This document shows, piece by piece, positions 49,166 to 59,972 of a DNA stretch of 64,000 nt. The position numbers and the translations under genes were made by a program. The stretch covers positions 186,001 to 250,000 of the forward strand of contig CAWEPG010000013.1 in the NCBI GenBank assembly GCA_963810905.1. Direction: 5' to 3'. Source of the DNA: CAWBAT01 sp963810905. GTDB taxonomy: Bacteria > Acidobacteriota > Terriglobia > Versatilivoradales > Versatilivoraceae. Every line of letters begins with the position of its first letter. Position 1 is the first letter of the stretch. Below the pieces are notes generated by a model that was not told the origin of the DNA, did not search any database, and saw only the letters and a program-made list of their open reading frames with translations.

Positions 49166-50446
49166 TCACACGGGACGCTCCCTTGAGAAATCGCCCAGTG
49201 AACGTGGGGCATGACGTTTTTTGAGATTATCTAGATGCCGTTGCTCATCATAGGGAATACCCTCTTTCCAACAGCGGGTGAGAATGTTGATCCACTTACA
49301 GGCCAGGGCCCGGAGGATGGCGTGATGCTTCATGCCGGTGGCTCTCTTACGCTGGTAAAACTCGCGAGCCCAAGGGGAAAAGCGAACCGTCAAACCGGCC
49401 CACTCGTGAAAGGTTTGACGGATAAATTTAGGACAGGCTAGGCGGAACAGGACGACCCGGGAATGGCCGCTTTTTCGGGTGATGGGAGCGATGCCTGAGA
49501 AACTCTTAATGTGGGCAGCTGTTTCAAAGCGCTGACGATCGGAGCCGAGAGCAGCCAGCAAGCGGGGAGCGAGGGCCGCTCCGGCCCCGGGGAAACTGTC
49601 AAACAAGGAGTGATCGGGATGCTGCTGGAACAGGGTTTCGATGAGCCGGTCGAACTCGGCGATGCTATCCAACAGGGGCTGGAGTTGTTGGGCCAGACTG
49701 CGGACCATCAAGCTCATGGCCCCGATGATTCCTAAATCTACCGTCAACGGCTGGGCAGCGCGAATCTGAGCGATCCGCTCGTCGAGGTGCTGGAGGTCTC
49801 GGCTGTGATGGGTCCGATAGAATTGCCGGATCTTGCTGGGAGCGGTGGCTTGTAGCTTTTGCAAGCTGGGCCAGCGCTGGAGAAAGTCACAGGCTTGCGC
49901 GGTATCTAGGCCGCCGGCCCATTCCAGAGCCTGGGGAAAAAAGCTTTTCAGCAAGCTGCTGAGCTGGTTGGTCAGAGCTGTCCGTTGAGTGACCAATTTA
50001 CGCCGGTACTCCACCGCCAGTTGCAGTTGACGGGTGAGAGGATCTTCCGGGGTCCAGCAACGGAACCGCTCGGGATTTTTCTCCACCATTTCCCGAAGCA
50101 AATCCGCATCCTCGGGATCATCTTTGGCTCCCGACGGGTAGAAGGCTTCGCGGTAGCGGGCCAGGGATTTCGGGTTAATGGGGTAGAGATACAAAAAGTC
50201 GGTGTGCATCAAGGCATACAGCAGGGGGCCACGGGATTGTTCCAGGGCAATGGCGACCGGACGCCCAGCAAACCGCTGGCGCAATTGCAGGATCCAGTCT
50301 TGCAGGGCTTCGGACTGCTGTCGGAGCCGGAGTCGTTCGACAGTCGGGCCATCGGTTGCTTTCAGACTGATGACATGCTCTTGATCGGCCCAGTCGATTC
50401 CGATCCAGCAGACTATGCCAGTCGACAAAGGAGAAGAGGGACTCAT
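49166..50446 (-). CDS. IS110 family transposase (DEDD, recombinase)
   Basis: About 426 residues. The RuvC-like DEDD N-terminal domain is complete: D in IGIDWADQEHV, E in AIALEQSRGPLLYAL, and DD in KDDPEDADLLREM. The C-terminal Tnp IS110 domain has FPGAGAALAPRLLAALG and the likely nucleophilic Ser in ITRKSGHSR. The start at 50446 is certain: AAGGAGGT lies 7 nt upstream; the longer frame to 50476 covers that site. IS110 recombinases act with a structured bridge RNA made from the element's non-coding end, here expected upstream of this gene. The frame is intact, so the element may be active. Confidence 0.93.
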   Translation of the reverse strand: MSPSSPLSTGIVCWIGIDWADQEHVISLKATDGPTVERLRLRQQSEALQDWILQLRQRFAGRPVAIALEQSRGPLLYALMHTDFLYLYPINPKSLARYREAFYPSGAKDDPEDADLLREMVEKNPERFRCWTPEDPLTRQLQLAVEYRRKLVTQRTALTNQLSSLLKSFFPQALEWAGGLDTAQACDFLQRWPSLQKLQATAPSKIRQFYRTHHSRDLQHLDERIAQIRAAQPLTVDLGIIGAMSLMVRSLAQQLQPLLDSIAEFDRLIETLFQQHPDHSLFDSFPGAGAALAPRLLAALGSDRQRFETAAHIKSFSGIAPITRKSGHSRVVLFRLACPKFIRQTFHEWAGLTVRFSPWAREFYQRKRATGMKHHAILRALACKWINILTRCWKEGIPYDEQRHLDNLKKRHAPRSLGDFSRERPV

Positions 50447-50700
50447 CAGGGTTACCTCCTTGGGAAAACTCCACACGCGGCTGGGGCAGGCACCGTCCTT
50501 ATAGCAGTCCTCACGGGACTATGTCTGAGAGAGGCGTTTAGGCCACCAGCGCAACGCCTCGTTCGAGCATCTCCAATGAACCGTCGCACGGTCAGGGTCG
50601 AGCACTCGTAACGAGGCGTTGCGTGCGGGTGCCCATCAGCTTGAAGCAAAACCATTCTCTTGTCGAGACGGTTGTGGATTTCCACAGAATTCACAGCCAA
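50447..50700 (-). ncRNA. Candidate IS110 bridge RNA / left-end non-coding region
   Basis: The 250 bp upstream of the transposase are non-coding and highly structured. A perfect 14-bp inverted repeat (CGCAACGCCTCGTT 50550-50563; AACGAGGCGTTGCG 50610-50623) closes a 46-nt loop that holds a smaller ACCG/CGGT hairpin (about 50580-50592). A second stem AGTCC/GGACT lies at about 50506-50520. IS110-group bridge RNAs are encoded in this position. The exact ends, loops and guide sequences could not be set; the call rests on location and fold potential. Confidence 0.5.
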
Positions 50701-51021
50701 GGGAAAGAAAGAAAAAAGGAACAAAAAAGAAAGAAGACGGCTACTACTGTATTTCTCTTTTCTTAACTCCGATCTATCCGGAGTAACTATAAGGGTCGAG
50801 CTCCTGCGAGACCGTGTCCCTGTGTTAAGGCGGTGCGGCTTCGCGGAGCTCAGCCCTCCAAGACCGTTTTCCTACGCAAAAGCCTGCAGATTAGAAACCT
50901 GGCAATTTCTTCCAAGCCCAAGTAGCATATTTCTGTCTCATTGGAAGAATTAATGGACTCTGTTTCTACTTTTTCTACCTCATTCTCAACAATACCCCTA
51001 ACTTCGTCGAGAGATGCATTC
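50447..51021. other. Intergenic region between IS110 and the GH127-like gene
   Basis: Holds the IS110 left end, then a purine-rich stretch (about 50700-50750) and the second copy of the 23-bp repeat AGGGTCGAGCTCCTGCGAGA at 50792. Its partner GAGCTCAGCCCTCC at about 50858 makes an imperfect hairpin. No gene is supported. Confidence 0.45.
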
Positions 51022-52856
51022 ATGGTCACGATCAAACTCAAGAGTAAATTCAGAATCGTTTTCTTTTGTGTAGTCACCTTGCTGCTTTTTTCTGGCGGAA
51101 ATCCATCCACAACAATTCATTCTCAGGAAGCTAGCTTCAGGAGGACGCGAGCAAAAAGATCCCCAGACATTCGCGCTGGAAACCTACGCCCGGCGCAGCT
51201 TCAATTATTGTAACCGCATGGTGGACAAAGACGGCCTGCCCTACTTTAACATCTTCTGGACGGAGCCTGCGGAAGCTGCCCACGACTGGCCGGATTTCGG
51301 CGACGTCATGCTCTCGTCAGTACCAAGCGGTCGTGATGGCCCGGCACATGACGGGTGAGACCTTGCCCATTGAAGCGGTTTGGCGGCGGAAGATTTTAAG
51401 CCTGATCGATCCAGAGACTGGGTTTCTCACAAGGCCTCAGACGAACTTCTCGAAGAGAGTCGCGGACGAAGGCGACCAAGGGCTTGTCCTTTACGCGCTG
51501 GCAACGGCTTACGCCGACAAACCCGATGAGGAACTGAAAAGGGTCATCATCAAGATCGTGGATGGCTTGCTCGACCATGCCCAGAAAGGAACCTTGGACA
51601 ACAAAAGCTTTACTCGAGGATTCAGCCTTAAGAGCCTCATGACTTGCGTCCGGGTACTGGACTACGAGCCCGCTTTGAAGTTAGCCGAGCTCACCGTTAA
51701 AATAATCTTTAGCGAAAATCCGCTGTTCACCCCGGACAACACTTTCAAGCACGGTGGCCACATGCACGGGAATCTGCGCACCTTGGTCGGTGCGGCAGAT
51801 TATGCGCTTTACGTCAAAGATCCCGTGCTCTATAGCCGCGTGGATGCACTCTATCGTTACGTCAGGTCTGAGGGCACTCGATTTGGATTTCTTCCCGAAG
51901 TCATCGGACGCAAAGGAGACATCGTCGGGACCGAAACCTGCGCTCTCATGGATTATGTGGGCCTAGCGGTCACCTTGGCCAACCATGGTCATCCTGAATA
52001 CTGGGGCGATGTCGAACGGGTCGTTCGCAACCAACTGGTAGAGAGCCAGGCCCATCACTTGGTCTGGCTAAAATCGGACCCAACCAGGCCAGACACCGAT
52101 CAATTCAGTTGGAACGACATAGCCGGGCGGATGGAAGGCGGATGGGCCGGTTGGAGCTCACCCACCCACTTGCTTGCCGCTCGCGAAAGCCTGGACCATC
52201 ATTGGGGTGGTCCTGAATTGCACGGCAAGACGCGAGCCTTCCAGAACTGCTGTGGTGGATCGGGCATTCACGCCCTGTTTATTGCGTGGAAGAACGCGGC
52301 CCGCTTTCACGACGGCACTCTATCGGTGGACCTCCATATCGATAAGCAGTTGCCGCAAGCCGAGATCCGGGGCTATCAGCCGTTCAAAGGGTTGCTGACG
52401 ATCCATATGAAAGAATCTTGTGCCGTGCGGGTGCGCATCCCGGATTTCGTCGAACCCAGTGCCGTGGTTGTGGACGCGAATGGAGCCAAAGTGCAGGCAA
52501 AGGTTTTCGGAAATTATCTCGAGCTGGGGCAACGCTCATCAGGTGAAATGATCAAAATAAGTTATCCGCTCCCTGTCACGACTGAAGAGGTCGAGATTGG
52601 AAATCCAGGCTTCCGCCATTATCGCTACCGCGTCACTTGGAAAGGGGATACGGTCATCCGGATGGAGCCGCTAGGCAAGGAATACGCGACAGGTTATTCC
52701 GAATTCGACAATAAACAGGTGCCTATATTTTACGGGAAAGAGGGACCGAGTCCGCTCTATCAACGCAAACAATTCGAGCTTGATACGGAGCCGTTGCCTT
52801 CAGCACTTTACACCGACAATGGAGCTCTTGATTTCTGGGCGGGATTAGCAAGATAA
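51022..52856 (+). CDS. Secreted GH127-like (alpha/alpha-barrel) glycoside hydrolase, two frame breaks
   Basis: Three frames join to about 611 residues. The N-terminus is a signal peptide (IVFFCVVTLLLFSGG). The second piece reads PQTFALETYARRSFNYCNRM ... WPDFGDVM and the third, from about 51313, continues SRQYQAVVMARHMTGET. Joins need one A removed from AAAAA at 51153-51157 and one base near 51308-51316. Helical repeats run to about residue 430; QNCCGGSGIHALF recalls the zinc-binding Cys pair of GH127 beta-L-arabinofuranosidases, followed by a beta-sandwich (VRIPDFVEPSAVVVDANG). The substrate is not established. If the breaks are real it is a pseudogene. Confidence 0.68.
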
Positions 52857-53114
52857 TCACGAATCACTGAAGACTGCACGCTCACCAAGCGCTCCATGCG
52901 TAGCGACTAGCAAACCTCGCCTTGTATAGTTTATCGCCTGCCCTTAAGATAACTCTGCATTTTGCGCTATAATTTATGACAAATTCTGAAGCCCTGAGTT
53001 CCTTTATTTCGTCCTCAATTTAAGAGGAGATAGGAACTTGCTCGCGGCTTCATGAAGAGTTTCATTCGATTGTTAGCGTGCACTATCAATCGAGCTACCA
53101 TGAGGAGGAGCAAC

Positions 53115-54426
53115 ATGAAATTACGCGAACACGTTGGGAAAAATCTTAGATCAATTTCAGATCTCTCGAAAAGTCTATATTGTATTGGGGATCCTTTGTC
53201 TCTCCATATCACCGGTACAAGCCCAAAACGAGAGAAAGGCCGACCTGTCAAATCTGGTCGTGATTGGCGATTCGCTGGCGGCTGGTTTTCAAAACGGTTC
53301 TCTTTTAGATGTCCAACAGGCTAATGGCTTCGCATCACTCATAGCCGCTCAAGCTCAAGTGTCGTTACCCCTGCCGCTCATCGCCTTCCCAGGCATTCCA
53401 AATGTAATTACGAACGTTAGTCTCGGCCCTCCCCCGGTCATCCAAATGGCGCCGGGTGTATCTACGGGCAGGACCAATCCGCTGGTCCAGCCTAAAAACC
53501 TGGCAGTCCCTGGGGCAACCGTCCAGGATGCCCTGAGTACGAGGCCCACCTGTATACCTGGGAGCCCTACCATAACTGATTTAGTGCTAGGGCTGCCCGC
53601 ACCATGTCTGGGTCTCGGGCTCCCTCTCAGTCAGATCGAATGGGCAGAGGCGTTGCATCCAACAACTGTCATCGTGTGGTTGGGTAGTGAAGATGCATTG
53701 AAAGCCGTTTTCAGCGGAACCAGTGCGGCTCTTACCCCACCCTCCTCATTCGCGACTGCGTACGCCGAAGTGATGGTCAGGCTGGCAGCCACCGGCGCAA
53801 AATTGGTAGCAGCCAATGTCCCTGATGTCACAGATATTCCATACCTCACCTCGGCTCCTGTTGCCGCCAATTTGTTCGGGGTCCCGCCCCAGCAATTCCA
53901 GCTATTCTTGTTCAAGCTTGGAATCGGTCCCGCCGATTTGCTCACTCCAGATGCGCTTGCATTGATTGGGCCCATATTGCTGAATCAGATTCCTGGACCG
54001 CTACCTTCTAACGTGGTTCTGGATGCAACAGAAATCCTTGCAATTCGTTCGGCCACGCAGGCTTACAACGAAATTATTGCGAATCAGGCGGCTGCACGCG
54101 GTGCTGCTCTTGTCGACCTCGCAGCACTCTACAATTCCATCAATGCCAAGGGTGTCGTGGTAGGGGGGCAGCGGCTTACGGCGGATTTGTTTGGCGGCAT
54201 TTTCTCGTTGGATGGTATTCATCCAACCAATACCGCATCTGCTATCATCGCCAATGAATTCATCAATGCATTGAATACCTCTTTTGCGGCTGGGATTCCA
54301 CCCCTTCCCGTGCGTCAGATACAAAAAGACGACCCTCTCGTCTTTCCCGGAGTCGGTCATCCTGCTTCAGCTCTGGGGGTTATCAGCCCCGCAATTGTTC
54401 AATCGCTACGCTCAGTCTTACAGTAG
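53115..54426 (+). CDS. SGNH/GDSL-type secreted hydrolase (one frame break near the start)
   Basis: About 436 residues. Block I with the nucleophile is VVIGDSLAAGFQNG; the C-terminal Asp/His block is SLDGIHPTNTASA; a block III-like Asn/Gly pair is less clear. An export signal (VYIVLGILCLSISPVQAQ) is present, so it acts outside the cytoplasm, as an esterase or lipase of unknown substrate. The open frame starts at a TTG (53134), but ATG 53115 has a perfect GGAGGAG 4 nt upstream in another frame; removing one A from AAAAA at 53139-53143 links MKLREHVGK to ILDQFQISRK. Confidence 0.82.
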
Positions 54427-54587
54427 GGCAGTCTCGCTCGGACCGGGTCACATTCAAAAGGTGACAGTCTGAACTCCACTTCGCTGGAGAGGCTAGCTCG
54501 ACTTTATGTGATCAATTGAATGCAACTTGGTATGAGACCGCCAAACTTGCGGCGCGCTCACCGAGTGTGCTCTACCAACTGCAGACT

Positions 54588-56881
54588 TCATGCCAGTTTC
54601 AGGTAAAGCGCCATGTAACGATCTACCGAAGGAATGAAGATCCTTGTGCGGCCACCACGATTCTGTATTTCCAGGGTCTGTTTTTGAGGCCAGACAGTCT
54701 CTGCACCGGTGATCTTCAGCCGGTCTGGAATCGAGCCCAAGTTCAACTCCTGAAGAGCCGCTATATTTGCCCTTGGCCGCCAATTCCACGGCGTTGAGGA
54801 TTTGTACCAGGATGGAGCGTTTGTTCTTGTCATAGAAAAAAGTTCCATGCACATACTCGGTGAAGGGAACGGGGGTCAGTTCTGCGATGGGATTCGGATC
54901 GAGCTGCTGCATCAAGGCTGGAATCCATTCACGAATCCAGAAAGGGCGATCCGTGATTCCCCACCCTGTAGCGGCATGGATGGCGCGGAAAATGGGTGCC
55001 CCGATGTACAACGCCCGGCCTTGACCAAATTTGTTATAAACCACACCTGATCCGGCGGTTTCAGTCCCCGGGGGCGGCGCCCCCCAGTTGAACCACTTGT
55101 CCTTGGGCAGATCTTCAACCATGACGGGAAGCCGAAAAAGCATCACTTCCTCGGCGGTCGTCCGTCGCAGTTTAAGAAAAGATCCAGGCAGCCCTACGGT
55201 CCCATCGGATATCGGTTTTGCCAAAGGGTGTCCGGCGGATTCCAAATAGACTGCCACCATCCCTTCCTTAAATTTCCCGTCCTGGTCATAAGCGTAACTG
55301 CGTTCTTCCGAAACCAGGTCGACACCTAAAACATCAGCCAAAGGAAAGTTGGAACGCGGGCTGAAAATGTTCATCCAGCAGCCCGCACTTGTAGCTGGCT
55401 ACGAGCGTCCCGCCTTTCCTCACCCATTCTCGAATGAGCGCCACATGGGAGTCTGAGAGAACATCCACCTCCGGCAACACCAGCAAAGCAAATTGCTCGA
55501 GCAATGGACCGGAAAGGCGGATCTCGGGGATGCTTTCGACCGGACGCCCCGCATAGATCAGCGTTTCCAGCGCCCCGGTCGCCGACTGCCGAAAATCCAG
55601 AGGGCGTTTCTGCTGATCCAGTTCTTCCCGTGTGCTTTCGCTGTAAAGCATGGCAATACTGTAAACTGGCTCCAGCCCTTCCAATAGACCATCCACTTGA
55701 CGGACATCCTCCCAAGTCTCCTTCGCCACATTAAACCAACGGGTGGAATACCCCTGCCCATCAATGTCGCTTAACACCGGCGCATTGCCGACGAAAAAAG
55801 TTCTGGCGTTCTGCACAATTAACGCATCCGCCTGCACTCGAGGGACAACTCCCGGATATCTATCCACGTAGCCAAATTGGGTAAAGACGCCGGCCTGATA
55901 ATCGGGACGCCCCCAGCCGCGGGCGAGAATTGATCCCAACGAGATTCCTGTATTAGTCGTGACCGGTTCATTATAGATATAACTCACTTTTTGCATGATG
56001 GAGTTGGGGAACTGCTCGGGCCCGCCGTTGAGTGACAGGGGGAGCCCAGGACGGTGCTTGCGGGCAATCGCTAAGATCGCATCCAGCATCTCATTCATGG
56101 TGCGGCGTTGATGCCACTGGTAACGGCGTTCCCACCCTTCGCGCGTCTTGAACCCTTCACGATAAGGGTCCCCCGGATGGTCTTTGTTCCACGCCTCTTC
56201 GGTATACCGGCAGAAGCAAAAAGGGTCTAACCCTTGGCTGTGGTACATCCAGAACTGGATGCCAAAAGAATCTAAGAAAAGCATGTCGCTGGGATAGCGG
56301 GAGAAGATCTCCTCCATCATGCCCAGCACCATCTGGCGGTAAGGGCTGTCGAGACAGGCGATGGGCCAGCGGAGTTTTTGCTGCTTGCCTTCCTGGTTCA
56401 CCCAGCCCCAATCCGGGTGACTGAGTATTACCTGGTGGTTGAACTGCAAGCTGTAATAGGTGGCAGCAGAGATGCCCTTTGCATGGGCCAGCTCAACTTC
56501 CTTCCCGTAAAGATCGAAGGTCAAGTTCGGGTGGCGTACCGATACTTGGGTGGGATAAAAAGCATATCCCCAACAATCCTGCGTATAGAACATGATACAT
56601 TCGGCTCCGGCCTCCTGAGAGGCTTGCAATGCGGCCTCCACGTTGATATTGAACCTTGCCTCCGGCGGAACGTGGAATTCCCACTCCATCATGCGATAGG
56701 TTTTCTGGGGGGAAACCATCCCCACTTTCTTATGATTCGCGAGCAACTTTGTGCGTTCGGGATAACCAGATTGGCTACTTTCGGTAAAAGCTTTCGGGGA
56801 TACCAGGGCAGCGACTGCCCCAGTACTGAGGAATTGGAGAAAACTGCGACGGCTCGGCCCAAATGCAATGCCATGAGGCAT
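54588..56881 (-). CDS. Tat-exported family GH42-like / beta-galactosidase trimerisation-domain protein, two frame breaks
   Basis: About 764 residues after repair. The twin-arginine signal is SRRSFLQFLSTGAVAALVSP. The catalytic-like TIM barrel includes ECIMFYTQDCWGYAFYP, SDMLFLDSFGIQFWM and LPLSLNGGPEQ. A beta-galactosidase trimerisation-like Rossmann domain follows (FALLVLPEVDVLSD; IREWVRKGGTLVASYKCG), then a beta domain ending in IFIPSVDRYMALYLKLA. Breaks: an extra C at CCC (complement of 55358-55360) and an extra A at AAA (complement of 54776-54778). The start at 56881 has AGAGGAG. The substrate is unknown; activity is not assured because the acid/base residues cannot be assigned safely. 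Confidence 0.75.
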
Positions 56882-57092
56882 GATGGCGCTCCTCTATGAA
56901 TCCCCTGAATTCTTTTGCAATCTTACCCAATAATCAATGCACAGCACGTCTGCCTCTTCCCCGGGAGAACGCCGCTTTATCAGCAGAGCCCGTCAGTTAG
57001 TAGAAACGAGCCGCATCGATGAGGACCCGGATGCACCTTAGAGAGTCGCTATCGGGCACGTTGAGCGAGTTGAGCATAGCCGCGACGAATCG

Positions 57093-57527
57093 CTAGGCCC
57101 GGTAGGTATCGGCGCGCCAGTTCCGGATTGCCTTTTTAATGGCATCTTCAGAAAGACTTTCAGCCGCTGCTTTTTGAGCCAGGGCCACGAACTCCCTGTC
57201 AGAGGCAAAGCGCAGGCCGATGATCTGGCGAATAGTCAACTTGGGGTCCAGCAACTTTCCCGTAAGCACATAGTAACGAAAATTTTCTTCGGCTCGAATC
57301 GCACGATCCTGGGCCTTCAACGCGAATATGCGGCAGAAAAAGAACAACAGCAGGAGACAGATCATGATGACAAGGATCAAGGAAGCGCTGTAAAGTCGCT
57401 GATGATCCCCCAGGGAATGGTAAAGATTGACGATGGAGCCTATAAACGTGAGAACAATGAGCCCGAAAAGGACGAAGTGGAACAGCGGGACAAAACGTCG
57501 ATGATTGGCGTAGTTTTGAGTTTCCAT
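57093..57527 (-). CDS. DUF6526 family membrane protein
   Basis: 144 residues with two hydrophobic helices (VPLFHFVLFGLIVLTFIGSI; LYSASLILVIMICLLLLFFF) after the NYANHRRFVPLFH start and a soluble helical C-terminal half (DRAIRAEENFRYYVLTGKLL ... IKKAIRNWRAD). This matches the layout of DUF6526 proteins as I know them; the function is unknown. Monocistronic. Confidence 0.72.
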   Translation of the reverse strand: METQNYANHRRFVPLFHFVLFGLIVLTFIGSIVNLYHSLGDHQRLYSASLILVIMICLLLLFFFCRIFALKAQDRAIRAEENFRYYVLTGKLLDPKLTIRQIIGLRFASDREFVALAQKAAAESLSEDAIKKAIRNWRADTYRA

Positions 57528-57697
57528 AAAAAGGCTCCTTTCTCTGCATTGATTCCACTACAGGTAGTATTTCATGACCCCACGTCCAGTGAGGAACGCT
57601 GGCCATCGGGTATTCCGCCCGTCTTGTGTCGACTCAAACTCGGATGGTATTGCTTTGCACCCTTGGCCGCTGAAACCAAACCTTCTACCGGAGCTTC

Positions 57698-58299
57698 TTA
57701 CCTCTCACCCCAAACGTTCACATTCTCGAGCCGCCAAGGAAATCTCAAAGTTTCCAATTCAATTTCGCCGGTCTTTTTGTTGATCTTAAGTTCTGCAGCC
57801 GGCAGTAAGGTTCCTTTCCCTTTAGCATCTTTTTCCTTGGGGATATTGAGCTCCAGAATGGACAGGTTGTAGTTCATCGAACGGCTGCTCGACCAGACCT
57901 CACCAATCCTGATCGGGCGATTGGTAACCAGACGGATTGTCTGCCCAGATGCGGAAGGGATCTCTCTGGCATAGTTGATGTCGTAACCTACCGTCCCGGG
58001 CATGGACAAACGCCCCTTCGAATGCATCTTTTCCACCGCATTGAAAACACCCTTGTTGCCAGCTGCCTTAAAGGCCTCCAACAGGATTTCCCGGTCTCCC
58101 GGCTCCGAGAACCCTCGATAAGGATCTGGACATTGAAAGTCTTCCCCATCTGCGTCTGCGTCCCGAAGGCCACGCAATCGATCCTTAAGGGCTTCATATT
58201 ACTCTTCTCTTGACCATAACTTCTCATACTCAATAGCAGCGCTAGCACAACGATACATACACAAGCTCCTGCGCATTTTGACTTTGTAATTTTCTCCAT
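57698..58299 (-). CDS. Secreted hypothetical protein (one frame break, missing base)
   Basis: About 200 residues. ATG 58299 has GAGGAGG upstream and opens a signal peptide (CAGACVCIVVLALLLSMRSYG). The first frame gives MGKTFNVQILIEG; the second continues FSEPGDREILLEAFKAAGNK through to NVWGER. Restoring one T near 58108-58116 joins them. The family was not recognised; the second half is beta-rich with basic patches. This break differs from most others in the window in being a missing base. Confidence 0.65.
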
Positions 58300-58527
58300 T
58301 TTTTCCTCCTCGATAGAATTGTGGAATATGTTCCCCAGGATGAATTTGTCATCACATGATGAAAGACCCCTCAACCAATCGTACTTATTTTGTCCACCTA
58401 CCGATCAAGTTCCCTCACTTTCATAAAACCATTCTAATTTTTTGAGTCATGCCAACCAAGTAGAACATACGACCGTATACCAAATCAATGAAGCCCTGCT
58501 GTCCAATTCCCAGTGCTTACTTGGGGT

Positions 58528-59241
58528 TCAAAGGAAGATATTCAGAGTCAGTCCGGCAACGTTTAAGTGATTTGGAGTGGAATGGGAAGTATTCTGGTGC
58601 AAGTAGTAGCCATCCAGCATCCAATGGCGTTTAAATTGGAATTGCACGCCAAAGGAATATTGGTTCTGGACCCAGCTGTCATAGCGAGTGTCATAAAATA
58701 ATTCACCCCAGGCATAAGGATCAAACCGGAGACGGTGCACCAGGAAAGCGCGCTCAAGCGTCAAACGGTTCCGGTAACGGGTGGAATACTCCCCATTGAT
58801 GAAGCGCAGTTCGACAAGATTCCGGTCTGTTAACAAGAATTCGGCGCCGGGATAAAAGCGCGGGGTGCCTTCGATAAGAACCCGGTTTTCATTGCTGGGA
58901 CTTTTTTGCTCCTCTGTCGTTTGCCAAAACTGATAGCCAACGCCAAAGACAAAATATTTTTCCTTGTCACTGTCATAATGGGGCCGGTGTTCTCGATTCA
59001 CCTGCTTCAACTGAAAGTTGACTTGTGCCCCTTCAAACCATTGTAAATAAGAAGATTCATTCGCTGTTCGAGTCCCACCCATCAGGTTTAATCTCGTACC
59101 CGGTTTGAGTTGGACGAAGGCATCCGCTTCTGACCACAACTCTGCCCATGTTTCTGGTTGTTGGGCGAGGGCGTTCGCCGCAAAAATCAGGAGAAGCAGA
59201 AGGGAGCCACTCAGTTGTAAAGGGAGTCTTCTCCCAGCCAT
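58528..59241 (-). CDS. DUF2490 family outer-membrane-like protein
   Basis: About 237 residues. A signal peptide (LQLSGSLLLLLIFAANALAQ) precedes alternating beta strands rich in aromatic residues (YLQWFEGAQVNFQLKQVN; YFVFGVGYQFWQTTEEQ; YDTRYDSWVQNQYSFGVQFQ), ending in LNIFL. This fits DUF2490, predicted beta-barrels. The ATG at 59241 is preferred; the longer frame to 59280 runs into the repeat unit that begins 11 bp upstream at 59252, which may have replaced the native upstream region. No good ribosome binding site is seen. Confidence 0.75.
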   Translation of the reverse strand: MAGRRLPLQLSGSLLLLLIFAANALAQQPETWAELWSEADAFVQLKPGTRLNLMGGTRTANESSYLQWFEGAQVNFQLKQVNREHRPHYDSDKEKYFVFGVGYQFWQTTEEQKSPSNENRVLIEGTPRFYPGAEFLLTDRNLVELRFINGEYSTRYRNRLTLERAFLVHRLRFDPYAWGELFYDTRYDSWVQNQYSFGVQFQFKRHWMLDGYYLHQNTSHSTPNHLNVAGLTLNIFL

Positions 59242-59251
59242 AGAAAGTAAT

Positions 59252-59457
59252 TTAGCCACAAAAAGGCACAAAAGACGCAAAGGGATGCCGCGAACTTTCT
59301 AGCGACGCATGCTCATAACTGCTAGCGAAATCCATCATGATTTAGCGGCTTCAACAATTAATAATGGTTTCGCTTTCGATCCCAGCATGCACCAACGATA
59401 CACCAAAAAAGCTCTTTTCATTTCTTGCCCTTTCTTTGCGACTCTTTGCGGCTGAAA
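59252..59457. repeat. Empty repeat unit 1 of the 59-60 kb array
   Basis: Left end GCCACAAAAAGGCACAAAAG plus ACGCAAAGGG (59254-59284); right end CCCTTTCTTTGCGACTCTTT plus GCGGCTG (59428-59454) is its inverse. The interior is non-coding and shares TTTCGCTTTCGATCCC with unit 3, followed by similar sequence up to the right end. Confidence 0.65.
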
Positions 59458-59463
59458 AAAATT

Positions 59464-59967
59464 CTTAGCCACAAGAAGGCGCAAAAAGACACAAAAGGGG
59501 AATTAATAAATGCTACCCTTTCGTCAAAACGTATTTGTGAATCTCTAATTTGGATGCTCCAAAATTGATGAGCAATCCGTGCTCAATTCGGCAAGCTCGC
59601 ATATAGCCCAAGATTTGAGCAATGTGTTCCTCGGCTATCACCTTGCAGGCTTTCAATTCAGCAATCAAGCAATCCTCAACAAACAAGTCCGCATAATAGT
59701 CACCCAATACTGTTCCATCCTCATCTATGACCTTCAAAGGGAATTGCTGATCCACCTTCAACCCCAGCTTGCGCAGGCGATGAGCCAGACCATTCTCGTA
59801 AACCTTTTCTAGGTGCCCATGCCGCAAATATTCATGCAGGGCAAAGCCGGTTTCCCTTATCTGGTCACAAAGTTTAAAGATAGGGTCCTTCATTTACCCC
59901 TCCTGTCGGGACTTCTTGCGCTTTTTTGCGACTCTTTGCGGCTCCTTTGCTTCTTTGCGGCTAAAAA
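59464..59967. mobile_element. Repeat-bounded GxxExxY unit, copy 2 (middle of array)
   Basis: Left end TTAGCCACAAGAAGGCGCAA then AAAGACACAAAAGG (59465-59498); right end GCGCTTTTTTGCGACTCTTT then GCGGCTCC...TTTGCGGCTAAAAA (59919-59967), inverse to it. The only gene inside is GxxExxY. Only 6 bp separate it from unit 1 and 5 bp from unit 3. Confidence 0.65.
59513..59893 (-). CDS. GxxExxY family protein (PD-(D/E)XK nuclease-like), copy 2
   Basis: 126 residues. Family motif GHLEKVY near residue 25. Nuclease-like core: D in GDYYADLFVED followed by LIAELKA as the E-x-K element. The end, YMRACRIEHGLLINFGASK, matches the conserved tail (GLIINW in copy 1). Start at ATG 59893 with AGGAGG about 6 nt upstream. 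Like copy 1 it is transcribed from one repeat cluster towards the other. Function unknown; see copy 1. Confidence 0.88.
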   Translation of the reverse strand: MKDPIFKLCDQIRETGFALHEYLRHGHLEKVYENGLAHRLRKLGLKVDQQFPLKVIDEDGTVLGDYYADLFVEDCLIAELKACKVIAEEHIAQILGYMRACRIEHGLLINFGASKLEIHKYVLTKG

Positions 59968-59972
59968 TAATG

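Noticed and set aside
4374..58299. Programmed +1 frameshifting as the cause of the frame breaks
   Set aside because: The sites have no shared slippery motif beyond homopolymers, occur in unrelated genes, and two are in the opposite direction; sequence error is simpler.
59241..59280. N-terminal extension of the DUF2490 protein
   Set aside because: The extra residues are a translation of the repeat unit that begins at 59252; the signal peptide starts at 59241.
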